A stretch of DNA of 64,000 nt, taken from the NCBI GenBank assembly GCA_050246115.1, contig JBFWWP010000023.1:41205-105204 (forward strand). The letters run 5' to 3'. A model generated the notes under the pieces. The model searched no databases and was not told the origin of the DNA. It saw only the letters and a program-made list of their open reading frames with translations. Below, piece by piece: positions 1 through 7,717 of this stretch (positions are counted from its first letter, which is position 1; each line of letters starts with the position of its first letter). This DNA is from JBFWWP01 sp050246115 (GTDB lineage Bacteria; Planctomycetota; UBA8108; UBA1146; JAJFFE01). A program made the translations under genes and the position numbers.

Positions 1-294
1 CGCGCTGCGGTGGGAAACACCACCGGACTACGGCCGTGGGGGAGGCTCGAGAACGTCCGTCGCCGCTACCGTCTGAGTCCGGAGTGGGTGGTGGAAGTCG
101 ACCGAACGGAGTTCCCGGGCGGCTTGGTCGAGTGGGAGGTCGAACTCGAGGGTGCGGACCCACGCGGCGGAGCCACGCTCCTTTCGCCGTACCTCGAGGG
201 CGTTCGTTGGCTTCCCCAACGGAAGCCGAAGTCGCAGCGCCTGGTCGAGTACCTGAGTTCGATCGAGGGACCGAGCGCCGGGCCGATGGCGTGA
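1..294 (+). CDS. CYTH domain protein, 5'-truncated by window edge
   Basis: This is the C-terminal part (97 codons visible) of a reading frame that is open at the left edge of the window, so the true start lies outside. The stretch VVEVDRTEFPGGLVEWEVEL has the alternating charged beta-strand pattern of the CYTH/triphosphate tunnel metalloenzyme fold, in which acidic and basic residues on antiparallel strands line a tunnel that binds triphosphate and divalent metal. Members include adenylate cyclase class IV, thiamine triphosphatase and inorganic triphosphatase; which activity applies cannot be told from this fragment. A GTG at 10 is in frame but is unlikely to be the start because homology-like sequence would need the missing upstream strands. 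It converges with the pseudopilin operon on the other strand. Confidence 0.6.
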   Translation, partial: RAAVGNTTGLRPWGRLENVRRRYRLSPEWVVEVDRTEFPGGLVEWEVELEGADPRGGATLLSPYLEGVRWLPQRKPKSQRLVEYLSSIEGPSAGPMA

Positions 295-347
295 CGGGTC
301 GGCCGCGAGCCACGTCCGACGGGCGCCGATCGCGTCGGGCGCCGGAA

Positions 348-899
348 TCAGTCGTCCGTGAAGGCGAGATTGTGGAAGTACGCGGAAGTCCGCACGGTCA
401 CGAGTTCTTCGCCGTCGGTGAGTTCGGCCTCGATCACGACCCGCCGCACGCTTCTGCGCTCGGTCTCCGAGAGGGTGTTGGCGACGATCGCCGTACCGGT
501 GCTGTTGACGTAGCCAAAGGTCAACGAGCTGAGTCCCTTCGCCATGGGCTTCCAGTGGCTGCCGGCATCCTCGGATCGTTCGAGGGTCGAGCCATTCAGT
601 CGGTACCGGACTTCACCGAAGCCGAGTTGCTCCGTTTCCGCCACGGTCAGATCGACGCCGAGTCCGCCCATGCGCGTGGCGGATCGAGTGTCCTCGAGGA
701 TGCGAATCAGGGCGGGTCGAATCTCGTCGAGCAGCCGCAGGCGGGCAGATCGCGCCTGGTTCCCCCGGGTCGCTTCGACTATGGGCAAAGACACCGCGCC
801 CGCCAGCATTGCCAGGATGGAGATGACGACGACGAGTTCGATCAGGGTGTGGCCGCGCCGGTTCGCGCCGCCGCGCTGAGCCGCGCCGCGCGCGCTCAC
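348..899 (-). CDS. Prepilin-type pseudopilin (third gene of cluster)
   Basis: 183-residue protein with a class III prepilin signal: a basic leader, then the cleavage/methylation motif RRG|HTLIELVVVISILAM followed by a hydrophobic helix of about 20 residues. A PilD-type peptidase would cut after the Gly and the helix would pack into a pilus or type II secretion pseudopilus. The rest is a polar globular domain of the minor-pseudopilin type. I chose GTG at 899 because it overlaps the upstream stop as GTGA and is preceded by GGAGGA; a GTG at 914 is also in frame. It is the last gene of three overlapping minus-strand pseudopilin genes, so it is probably co-translated with them. No assembly ATPase, secretin or platform protein lies in view. 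Confidence 0.82.
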   Translation of the reverse strand: MSARGAAQRGGANRRGHTLIELVVVISILAMLAGAVSLPIVEATRGNQARSARLRLLDEIRPALIRILEDTRSATRMGGLGVDLTVAETEQLGFGEVRYRLNGSTLERSEDAGSHWKPMAKGLSSLTFGYVNSTGTAIVANTLSETERRSVRRVVIEAELTDGEELVTVRTSAYFHNLAFTDD

Positions 900-1333
900 G
901 AGTCCTCCGTCCACCGACAGAAGAGGAGCTTCACCTGGGTGTCGCCAGTCGCGTGCGTCACGCGGACGATCGCCTGATAGAACCCGGTTCCGGACTGAGA
1001 TGTTTCCAGGTCGACCGTAGAGACTTCGCGAAACGTGTAGCTGCGCGTGAAGCCGGCGGACGGTGCATCCGTGGTGTAGGCGCTCAGCACGTAGTCGAGG
1101 CCTCGCGCCGGATTGTGGCGATCGGCGAGGAGACGCTCGGCGCCGTCGACCGCGAGGAAATGGGCCAGGGTGTGCTGCTCTGCGCGCACGGTTCGCGTCA
1201 CGCCACTCGCGAGGAAACCCAAGACCGGGGTGGCCGCAATCGCCAGCACCGCGATGACCAGCACCAGTTCAATGAGCGTATATCCCGTCATCGGAGCGCG
1301 GGTCCCGGCGCGAGTCCCGTGAGGCGCGGTCAT
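896..1333 (-). CDS. Prepilin-type pseudopilin (second gene of cluster)
   Basis: 145-residue protein with the prepilin motif TG|YTLIELVLVIAVLAIAA near residue 16 and a following hydrophobic helix. The remaining globular part (about 100 residues) has no recognised enzymatic motif and resembles minor pseudopilins of the GspI/PilV kind only in general layout. Start ATG at 1333 overlaps the preceding stop as ATGA; an internal ATG two residues before the cleavage site (MTGYTLIEL) would also work. Its stop overlaps the next GTG start. The unbroken overlap of all three genes suggests a stoichiometric minor-pilin tip complex. The conserved Glu at position +5 of the mature protein, needed for pilin packing, is present. 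Confidence 0.8.
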   Translation of the reverse strand: MTAPHGTRAGTRAPMTGYTLIELVLVIAVLAIAATPVLGFLASGVTRTVRAEQHTLAHFLAVDGAERLLADRHNPARGLDYVLSAYTTDAPSAGFTRSYTFREVSTVDLETSQSGTGFYQAIVRVTHATGDTQVKLLFCRWTEDS

Positions 1334-1842
1334 GGCGCGAACTCCACGTAGCCCGTCTGGTCGTAGATCGTGATGGAACGCCCGTCATCGAAGACGACGG
1401 ACCCCGTACTCGTGAGCGCGGCGTCACTCGCATTGTGGGGAACTCCCGCGGCGTCGAACATCACTTCGGAGGTTCCTTTGATGTTGACCGTCGCGAGGTT
1501 GCAGTGCCCGCCGAAGAGTGCGCCGAGGTCGCGCGTGAAGTCGTCCTGGAGTAGCGGGTCCTTGACCGGCACCCGCCCGGCTCGCCCGACGTTCGGCGCC
1601 GACTCGATGTAGAGCGAGTAGGACTCCGTCGCCACCTGGAAGGCCACCCAGGTTTCGAGGCGCTCGGTCATGGCGAGAGTTTGCGCGTAGCGGAGATCAC
1701 GCACCACGGTAGCGACGCCGGTGTCCGCTTGCATCCCCGAGAGGAATCGCAGGGTCGGCACCACGCTCGCGGCCAGGACCGCGGCCACCAGCATGACGAT
1801 GATCAGCTCGAAGGTAGTGAAGCCGCCGCGACGTTCCCGCAT
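1330..1842 (-). CDS. GspH/FimT-like pseudopilin (first gene of cluster)
   Basis: 170-residue prepilin-like protein beginning with the leader MRERRGG and the motif GG|FTTFELIIVMLVAAVLAAS. The residue pattern after the helix (DLRYAQTLAMTER, then short beta strands ending YDQTGYVEFAP) is like the GspH/FimT minor pseudopilins. The +5 Glu is conserved. It is the promoter-proximal gene of the minus-strand cluster; the region upstream holds a 180-bp palindromic element and then a divergent PilX-like gene. No strong Shine-Dalgarno sequence is visible before the ATG at 1842. Function is most likely pilus or type II pseudopilus assembly at the inner membrane. Confidence 0.8.
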   Translation of the reverse strand: MRERRGGFTTFELIIVMLVAAVLAASVVPTLRFLSGMQADTGVATVVRDLRYAQTLAMTERLETWVAFQVATESYSLYIESAPNVGRAGRVPVKDPLLQDDFTRDLGALFGGHCNLATVNIKGTSEVMFDAAGVPHNASDAALTSTGSVVFDDGRSITIYDQTGYVEFAP

Positions 1843-1893
1843 GCGATCATTGTCGGCCGTCGAGGCGTCGACTCTTGAGTTGGACAGGAGTTA

Positions 1894-2073
1894 GGAGTCG
1901 CCCAAGAATAACCTTCACCCTCTTGCTCGTCGCTTCGGGCCATCTTCGACCGATCCGAAAACCTCGAAATCCTCACCGGAACTAAGGCTACGCCTCCGGT
2001 TCCGAGCTTTCCGGATCGGCCGAATCTGACCCAAATCGACGGCAAGATGTCGAAGTTTTTCTTGGGCGACTCC
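1894..2073. mobile_element. MITE-like 180-bp palindromic element
   Basis: The ends are perfect 15-bp inverted repeats, GGAGTCGCCCAAGAA at 1894-1908 and its complement at 2059-2073. Each end abuts TTA (1891-1893 and 2074-2076), which looks like a 3-bp target duplication of TNA type. The arms continue to match imperfectly for about 80 bases on each side, for example TTCGACCGATCCGAAAA on the left against TTCGGCCGATCCGGAAA on the complementary right. The whole element could therefore fold into a long hairpin. It has no coding capacity. It lies between the divergent pseudopilin and PilX-like genes, so it probably carries or separates their promoters. Confidence 0.6.
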
Positions 2074-2212
2074 TTAGCCAGGCCGCGCGGGCCAGGTGAT
2101 CTGCGGCACGGTGTTCCGATAACCGCTCCGCTGGCCCGGGAACCGGTGGGTGGGGGGAACGGCGTCCAGGTGGGACGCTCGGGTGGCCGATAACGAGGCG
2201 AGGAGTACCCGC

Positions 2213-3781
2213 ATGCATTGCCCGGCCCGTGACACTGGCAGCGTCTTGATCCTGGCTCTGATGTTGGTCCTGGTGCTCGCCCTGTTCGCGAGTTCGTTGG
2301 TCATGACCCAGGCGACGACTCAGGCGGCCGGGGCCGGCCTCGTCCAGTCCGTCGAACTGACCTACGCCAAGGCGAACCTGCGAGAGATCGCCGAGTGGGC
2401 ACAGAACGAGCTCTTCGATCAGGCCGAGGACATTCGCGACATGACCCAGATCGGTTCCGTCACCGTTGGGGGACCCGGGTTCTCGTACGACGTGGCGAGT
2501 GAGGGGGCCTACTACCAGTCGGTCTCTGCCGACGGCGACACCAGCTACGTCCAGCGGTATGTCGTCCATGCCGAACTCGAGGCCGACGGGTTTCAGCTGA
2601 CCCTCGATCGGATCATCGACGTGGCGTTCACGCCGGTGTTTCAGTTCATGATCTACTTCGAGGGCGACTGCGAGATCCTCCCCGGTGCAGACATGACCCT
2701 GAACGGGAGGGTGCACGCCAACGGAGATGTCTTCATCGGCACCAGTAGTACCCTCACGGTCGACTCCGAGTACTTGCGCTGCTCTGGAGAGATCTACCGC
2801 AAGCGCAAGAACGACAACTCGACCACCGGCGGCACCGTCAACATTCGCGTCAAGGGCACTCCGCTCTTTGCCAACATGACGTCGTCGATGGACTCGCAGG
2901 CGCTGGGCTGGGCCACCCTGGCGACGTTGACTTGGAACGGATCCGTGCGCACGGCTTCCCACGGAGTGAAACGTGCAACCGCTCCGGGGATCGGTTCGAT
3001 CTTGGCCTACGATCCAGTGACCGGTCAGAAGGGGTACTATCACGACAACGCCGACCTGATCATCGTGAATACGACCGCGTACGATCGCAACGGCTTCCCG
3101 GTGACGTTGCCCAGCGGCGCGGTGAGGTCCATCACCATGTACGACGCGCGCGAGCGCACGGATGTGACGCTCACCGAGATCGATCTCGGGATCCTCGGTA
3201 CGTCGGCTCACTACCCCGCGAACGGCTTGCTCTACGCGTACCGTACCGATGCCAGTGCCTCGTCGCCCAACGGCATCCGCTTGAAGAACGGTGCCGAACT
3301 CGCGGGACCGCTGACCGTGGCGACCGAGGATCCAATCTATGTCCTCGGCAACTTCAACACCGTCAACAAGGTAGGGGCCGCGGTGATCGCCGACGCTCTC
3401 AACCTCTTGTCGAGTCGGTGGGACGACACCCGCGATGCCTCACCCGTGCCGCCGGCCGAGAGTACCACCTACAACCTCGCGGGGATCGCGGGTAGTCTTC
3501 CGACCCCGGATGGCGGCGGTACTTACTCGGGCGGCTTCGAGAACTTTCCCCGCTTCCACGAGAACTGGTCGGGCAAGACTGCGACCATTCGCGGTTCGTT
3601 CGTGCGGCTCTACGAGAGCCAGATTGGCACGACGAGTTGGGGGGGGAGCAACGTGTACAGCGCACCCAAGCGAGACTGGCGATTCGACAGCGACCTCTTG
3701 ACGATCGGCAACATCCCGCCCTTCACTCCGGTCGTCGTGCAGTACGAAGTGATCTCGGAGACCGTGAACGTCGTGCGATAG
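2213..3781 (+). CDS. PilX-like exported pilus-associated protein
   Basis: 522-residue protein. The N-terminus MHCPARDTGSVLILALMLV has a short polar leader and one long hydrophobic helix (about residues 9-30), the layout of PilX/PilX-N proteins that sit with type IV minor pilins. The segment LNGRVHANGDVFIG (about residues 162-175) is a beta-solenoid-like turn pattern common in planctomycete and myxobacterial proteins of this type. The remainder is beta-rich with no enzymatic motif. I placed the start at ATG 2213 because AGGAG at 2201-2205 is correctly spaced; an upstream start at 2150 is in frame but lacks this. It is divergent from the pseudopilin operon and probably works with it. Family membership is inferred from architecture. 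Confidence 0.65.
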   Translation: MHCPARDTGSVLILALMLVLVLALFASSLVMTQATTQAAGAGLVQSVELTYAKANLREIAEWAQNELFDQAEDIRDMTQIGSVTVGGPGFSYDVASEGAYYQSVSADGDTSYVQRYVVHAELEADGFQLTLDRIIDVAFTPVFQFMIYFEGDCEILPGADMTLNGRVHANGDVFIGTSSTLTVDSEYLRCSGEIYRKRKNDNSTTGGTVNIRVKGTPLFANMTSSMDSQALGWATLATLTWNGSVRTASHGVKRATAPGIGSILAYDPVTGQKGYYHDNADLIIVNTTAYDRNGFPVTLPSGAVRSITMYDARERTDVTLTEIDLGILGTSAHYPANGLLYAYRTDASASSPNGIRLKNGAELAGPLTVATEDPIYVLGNFNTVNKVGAAVIADALNLLSSRWDDTRDASPVPPAESTTYNLAGIAGSLPTPDGGGTYSGGFENFPRFHENWSGKTATIRGSFVRLYESQIGTTSWGGSNVYSAPKRDWRFDSDLLTIGNIPPFTPVVVQYEVISETVNVVR

Positions 3782-3803
3782 CACCGGAAGCGAACGCGAG
3801 CGC

Positions 3804-3837
3804 GCTGGCTTCTGGCACGTGCCTGTCCGCAGCCAGC
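3804..3837. terminator. Weak hairpin between convergent genes
   Basis: GCTGGC at 3804-3809 pairs with GCCAGC at 3832-3837, and the interior contains the self-complementary GGCACGTGCC. It lies between the convergent ends of the PilX-like gene and the MopE-repeat gene. There is no T-run on either strand, so this is only a possible terminator. Confidence 0.3.
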
Positions 3838-3869
3838 TTCGGGGGCCCCGCTTCGACCGGGACCCGGTA

Positions 3870-4577
3870 TCACGGGCAGTTCGGGTTTCCCACGCAATCG
3901 AAGTCGTTGCAGTCGACGAAGGTGTCGCCGTCGTCGTCGATGCCGTTGTTGCAGATTTCGGGAATGCACGGGGGCATGCCGGTGCAGTCGAAGTCGCTGC
4001 AATCGACGAAGGTATCGCCGTCGTCGTCGATGCCGTTGTTGCAGATTTCGGGAATGCACGGGGGCATGCCGGTGCAGTCGAAGTCGCTGCAATCGACGAA
4101 GGTGTCGCCGTCGTCGTCGATGCCGTTGTTGCAGACTTCGGGAATGCACGGGGGCATGCCGGTGCAGTCGAAGTCGCTGCAGTCGACGAAGGTGTCGCCG
4201 TCGTCGTCGATGCCGTTGCTACAGATCTCGCTCGGGGGGCAACCGGGCGCCGCGAGGCAGCTCAGGGCATCGAGGGTCGGATCGAGGCCGCAAGCGGGAA
4301 ACGGCGTTGCGGGCACGGGGCCGCCAGCGAACAGAAAGGAGAGTCCATAGATCGCGTCCGCGATGTCCTGGTTGCCGTCGTCGTTGGTGTCACACGCATC
4401 GACGCACGGCGGCGTCGCGCCTCCCGAGAACAGGACGGAGAGCAAGGAGATCGGATCGCCGATGTTGACGGTTCCGTCGGCATTGCAGTCACCGCGGACG
4501 AAGGACGCTTGCCCCTGGACGGGGGCCCCCGTGAGGAGGGCGGAAGCCAGGATGGTCAGGGTCAGGGCGGGTCTCAT
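3870..4577 (-). CDS. Secreted dockerin-like protein with MopE-type repeats
   Basis: 235-residue exported protein. A signal peptide (MRPALTLTILASALLTGAPVQ) is followed at once by a dockerin-like pair of calcium loops (RGDCNADGTVNIGD and DTNDDGNQDIAD), then a Cys-rich linker, then four near-identical 30-residue repeats of the form CNNGIDDDGDTFVDCSDFDC. These repeats match the putative metal-binding (MopE-type) motif, where Asp runs and paired Cys would bind calcium or copper. Here the dockerin module is N-terminal, unlike in the other dockerin-like proteins of the window. Start ATG 4577 follows GAGAGGAAAGAG; longer frames upstream lack a signal peptide. The product is likely extracellular or surface attached. 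Confidence 0.75.
   Translation of the reverse strand: MRPALTLTILASALLTGAPVQGQASFVRGDCNADGTVNIGDPISLLSVLFSGGATPPCVDACDTNDDGNQDIADAIYGLSFLFAGGPVPATPFPACGLDPTLDALSCLAAPGCPPSEICSNGIDDDGDTFVDCSDFDCTGMPPCIPEVCNNGIDDDGDTFVDCSDFDCTGMPPCIPEICNNGIDDDGDTFVDCSDFDCTGMPPCIPEICNNGIDDDGDTFVDCNDFDCVGNPNCP
3885..4230 (-). repeat. Four tandem 90-bp repeats (MopE motif)
   Basis: A 90-bp unit is repeated about four times inside the coding sequence; the block starting GGAATGCACG recurs exactly at 3961, 4051 and 4141. Copies differ at only a few bases, so the array is recent or kept uniform by recombination. The unit is a multiple of three, so copy-number change keeps the frame. Confidence 0.85.
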
Positions 4578-4803
4578 CTCTTTCCTCTCTCGCCATCGAA
4601 TGGCACAGCGTCCGTGCTGGGCGCATCGGGGTCCGGTGCTATGAGGCCGGCGCCCCATTGCCGCGTCTTCAGTCGTCGGGGGATGTCCAGCAGCCGAGAC
4701 CGGAGTCTACCGACCGCGGTGGGCTCAGGCTACGGGAAACGCCGGTGGAGCTGCGGAGCCACGACGAGCCCCCAATCAAGCGCGGTATGCACTCGCTTCG
4801 GGA

Positions 4804-5352
4804 CTAGCGGTTGCCGTGCCACTCGACGTCCGGAACGCCCGCGTCTCGATTCGCATGGCGCGCGTACAGGAACAGGAGGTCGGAGAGGCGGTTCAGGAAG
4901 ATCACGGCCCGGTCGGCTTCACCCGTTGCCCGCATCAGAGTCACGACGCGTCGTTCTGCTCGCCGACAAACGGTGCGTGCGACATGGCAAGCCGCAGCGG
5001 CCGGGGAACCTCCCGGCAAGATGAAGTGCCGGAGTGGAGGCAGGTCCGCTTCCTCCCGGTGAATCCAGGCGAGGAGTGTGTCGTTGCTGGCCGGCGGCAG
5101 GAGGGTGGCCTTGCCTTCGCGCCCGGCTCCGGGGGTGGCGAGGTCCGCTCCCATCGAGAACAGCCACTCCGTGATCGTTCGCAACTCCTCGTCGATAGGG
5201 TCTGGAAGCGGGCAGCACCGCAAGGTGCCGATTGCGGCACTGAGTTCGTCGACCGTCCCGTAGGCCTCGAATCGTGCCTCGTCCTTGAAGGATCGGTCGC
5301 CGCCGATGTAGCTCGACTGGCCGCCGTCTCCTTTGCCAGTGGTGATCGACAT
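4804..5352 (-). CDS. pduO: Cob(I)alamin adenosyltransferase, PduO type
   Basis: 182-residue enzyme that transfers the adenosyl group of ATP to cob(I)alamin, making adenosylcobalamin in the cytoplasm. The N-terminal ITTGKGDGGQSSYIGGDR is the ATP-binding signature of the PduO family, and the helical core carries FILPGGSPAAAACHVARTV and CRRAERR, with the conserved Arg and Asn-rich end (NRLSDLLF). Length is normal for a single-domain PduO protein. The start ATG 5352 follows AGAGGAACGTCC; an upstream in-frame extension of 45 residues would be unlike the family. It is the last of a minus-strand run after mqnC and a Memo-like gene. Its product would supply the cofactor for the class II reductase encoded at 32.8-36.4 kb. 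Confidence 0.93.
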   Translation of the reverse strand: MSITTGKGDGGQSSYIGGDRSFKDEARFEAYGTVDELSAAIGTLRCCPLPDPIDEELRTITEWLFSMGADLATPGAGREGKATLLPPASNDTLLAWIHREEADLPPLRHFILPGGSPAAAACHVARTVCRRAERRVVTLMRATGEADRAVIFLNRLSDLLFLYARHANRDAGVPDVEWHGNR

Positions 5353-5428
5353 GGACGTTCCTCTCAGAGCGTTTGACTCGTTCGGCGCGCTGAGGAGTGA
5401 CGGCGCGCTGGTGTCGAGCGGTGTTGAA

Positions 5429-6295
5429 TCACGGAGAGTCGTCGTCTCGGGTACGTCCGGCATGCGACGGGGCTCCGAAGAGGGCACCGACCAAACCTAC
5501 GGAGCCGTCGACCGCTGCGCTCACGAGGTCGACCCCGGAGTGAGTGTACTCGACAACGGTGCCGCACGTCGCCCCTCGTTGTCGGGAGGCCAACACCGCA
5601 GCCACGATGGCCGGGGCGGCGGTCGCATTGTGATGCTCCAGTGCCTCGTCCATGATCCGCTCCGCTTCGAGCCGGGCGACGAGTCCGACCATCCGCGCGT
5701 CATTGGCCCGGATCCAGGGCCCCGCCCCTGGACCCAGGCCGGCGGGCGCAAACTGGAAGGGCTCGCCGTAGCGGGTGAGGCAGGACAATGCAACCACCAC
5801 CGTGTCATCGCTGGCCCCGAGGATCTTCCCAAGGCGCAGCGCGTCGCCGGCGGTATTCACGGCGATAGGGACGATGCCGCAACCGGGGGCGAGCGCAGCG
5901 ATCACCGAGGTCACGGCGCCGAAGTCGGCGAGCCACGCGGGTCGCGGATCGCCGGCCACTACCGTGAAATCGCCGGCGCGCGCGAGCTTGCGCGCGCGCG
6001 CTTCGTCGACCGACGGTAGATCGAGCGCGATCTGGGTCTGCGAGTCAGCAGGCTCGCCGGCCGCCCGGCCGACGACGTAGATCGTTGCGGGGGCGCAGCG
6101 GACGATCAACGAGTGGAGCACGCGCGCCGCCACGCGCAGACCGACCGGCGTTGACAGTTCGGGCACCAAGCCCCCGAACAGCCGTCGCGGGACGTCGGCC
6201 GGTATGGACCAGCGCACGAGGTCTGCGTCCACGTCCTCGAACGAGTCTGTGAGTGAGTCTTCCGGGGCGTCGTTCGGCGGATCTTCCGAAGTCAC
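5429..6295 (-). CDS. Divergent Memo-like protein (AmmeMemoRadiSam B-like)
   Basis: 288 residues. Several segments follow the order of the MEMO1/AmmeMemoRadiSam-system B fold: ALSCLTRYGEPFQF resembles the SSDxTHYG-x-F motif, LEHHNATAAPAIVAAVLA resembles the NxTxCG helix, TVVEYTHSGV resembles the LLxYxxSGD strand, and a final GLVGALF matches the last strand. The usual His of the first HAGYxYSG motif and the PNH motif are missing (here GGLVPELSTPVG and YVVGRAAG), so the metal site of Memo proteins is probably lost. The first 25 residues are acidic and probably disordered. GTG at 6295 overlaps the mqnC stop as GTGA, so the two are likely coupled. Function unknown; a scaffold or modified dioxygenase-fold role is possible. 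Confidence 0.5.
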   Translation of the reverse strand: MTSEDPPNDAPEDSLTDSFEDVDADLVRWSIPADVPRRLFGGLVPELSTPVGLRVAARVLHSLIVRCAPATIYVVGRAAGEPADSQTQIALDLPSVDEARARKLARAGDFTVVAGDPRPAWLADFGAVTSVIAALAPGCGIVPIAVNTAGDALRLGKILGASDDTVVVALSCLTRYGEPFQFAPAGLGPGAGPWIRANDARMVGLVARLEAERIMDEALEHHNATAAPAIVAAVLASRQRGATCGTVVEYTHSGVDLVSAAVDGSVGLVGALFGAPSHAGRTRDDDSP

Positions 6296-7446
6296 CGTGC
6301 TCCCATAGTGGGAACGGCCCGATCTGGCAGCCGCTGATAGCCGCCGTTACGCAGCACGGCACGGTAGCCTTCGCTCTCGATGATCTCGCGTAGGGTCACC
6401 TCGGTGGCGGTGTGATGCGCACCGGCCGGGGAGATCACGTTCTCTTCGATCATGATCGATCCGAGATCGTTGGCTCCGCAGCGAAGACCCGAACGTCCGC
6501 CCGCGAGGCCCTGGGTAAGCCAGGATACTTGGAGGTTGCGGATGTTCTGCAGGAACAGCCGCGCCACCGCGAGCAGGCGCAGGTAGTAGGGGACCGGCAC
6601 GCGGTCGGGGATGGCTTTGCCGAGCGGCGTGTTGTCCGGTTGAAAGGTCCACGGGATGAAGGACACGAAGCCGCCGGTTTGGTCCTGGACCTCGCGCAGC
6701 CGATCGAGGTGTTCGACACGATGCGCGGCCGTCTCCCCGAGTCCGAACATCATGGTGGCGGTGGTGGGCAGGCCCGATCGATGGGCCTCGGCGGAGATAT
6801 CCAGCCACTCCTGCGAAGTGCACGACGAGCGGCGCCGCTGTCGAACCGCGTCCACGAGGATCTCACCGCCGCCTCCGGGAATCGAGTCCAGGCCGGCGTT
6901 CTTGAGTTCGAGCAGGATCGAGCGCGTGGAGCGCCCCGTGAGCTGGCGGAGCCCGTGGATCTCCGTGGGCGAGAGACAGTGCAGGTAGACCTCGGGAAAG
7001 CGCGTCTTGAGGCCGCGAAACAAGTCCGTGTAGTACGACAGCGGCAGGTTCGGGTGCAGTCCCCCCTGCATGAGGATCCCGCTGCCGCCCAGAGCCAGCG
7101 TCTCTTCCACCTTCTTGAAAATCTCGTCGTGGGACAGGACGTAGCCTTCGGGATCGCCCGGGCGGCGGTAGAACGCGCAGAACGCGCACACGCAAGTGCA
7201 GACGTTGCTGTAGTTGACGTTGCGATCGATGACATACGTCACGACCGGGTCGGGATGAAGACGTTGGCGAACCGCGTTGCCGCCGGCGAGAACCGCGTCC
7301 TGCGGTGCGTTCTCGAGCACGGTGAGACCCTCATCGCGGGAGAGGCGATGCCCAGCGACGGCCGCCTGGATGAGATCCTCCGCCGCGCGGCGGCAACCCG
7401 CGTCCGGATGCCCGTAGAAGTTCCAGTTCAGCTCGAGGCGCGCCAT
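6292..7446 (-). CDS. mqnC: Cyclic dehypoxanthinyl futalosine synthase (radical SAM)
   Basis: 384-residue radical SAM enzyme of the futalosine route to menaquinone. It cyclises dehypoxanthine futalosine. The iron-sulfur cluster motif CxxxCxxC is at C83, C87 and C90 within DRNVNYSNVCTCVCAFCAFY, and the family blocks LQGGLHP-like (MQGGLHPNLPLSYY), GLDSIPGGGGEILVD, TTATMMFGLGET and FIPWTFQPDNTPLG are all present. RCGANDLGSIMIEENV near the C-terminus is typical. ATG 7446 was chosen because MARLELNWNF is the natural N-terminus and GGAG lies upstream; a longer frame to 7512 has no support. Other mqn genes are not in the window. It is coupled to the Memo-like gene by a GTGA overlap. Confidence 0.9.
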   Translation of the reverse strand: MARLELNWNFYGHPDAGCRRAAEDLIQAAVAGHRLSRDEGLTVLENAPQDAVLAGGNAVRQRLHPDPVVTYVIDRNVNYSNVCTCVCAFCAFYRRPGDPEGYVLSHDEIFKKVEETLALGGSGILMQGGLHPNLPLSYYTDLFRGLKTRFPEVYLHCLSPTEIHGLRQLTGRSTRSILLELKNAGLDSIPGGGGEILVDAVRQRRRSSCTSQEWLDISAEAHRSGLPTTATMMFGLGETAAHRVEHLDRLREVQDQTGGFVSFIPWTFQPDNTPLGKAIPDRVPVPYYLRLLAVARLFLQNIRNLQVSWLTQGLAGGRSGLRCGANDLGSIMIEENVISPAGAHHTATEVTLREIIESEGYRAVLRNGGYQRLPDRAVPTMGAR

Positions 7447-7550
7447 GGTTGCTACTCCAGCCAAGTCGTTCGTGCGGACGGTGGTCGTGCCGGTTCGCGG
7501 AGGGGTCCTCACACGGCCGCGTTCTCACTGCGCCGGTGGCGACAGTCCGT

Positions 7551-7582
7551 GGCCTCCTTCGGCGAGGGCCTCCTTCGGCGAG
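7551..7582. repeat. Tandem duplication of a 16-bp unit
   Basis: GGCCTCCTTCGGCGAG occurs twice in direct succession at 7551-7566 and 7567-7582, between asnB and mqnC. It is not associated with any recognised site. Confidence 0.7.
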
Positions 7583-7660
7583 GGATCGACGGGAGTTTAG
7601 CGAGCCCTCGACCGGGTTGCGAGGTGACCTGAGACGTCGGTCAGATGGTCGCGGCGCTTC

Positions 7661-7676
7661 GGGCGGTCGACCGCCC
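7661..7676 (-). terminator. Palindrome after asnB, possible terminator
   Basis: GGGCGGTCGACCGCCC is a perfect palindrome giving a 6-bp GC stem with a TCGA loop, 42 bases past the asnB stop on the minus strand. No T-run follows. Several hairpins in this window have the same no-T-run style. Confidence 0.35.
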
Positions 7677-7717
7677 ACCCTCGGCGCCGGAGGGGGGGCC
7701 GGCGTCGTCAACGGGGC

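Noticed and set aside
1988..3211. Long minus-strand frame (407 codons) opposite the PilX-like gene
   Set aside because: It is a high-GC shadow: codon usage is odd, it is Arg/His/Gly rich, and the plus-strand frame has a signal helix and ribosome site.
3885..4230. CRISPR-like array
   Set aside because: The period is 90 bases with no unique spacers and the repeats are in frame in a coding sequence.
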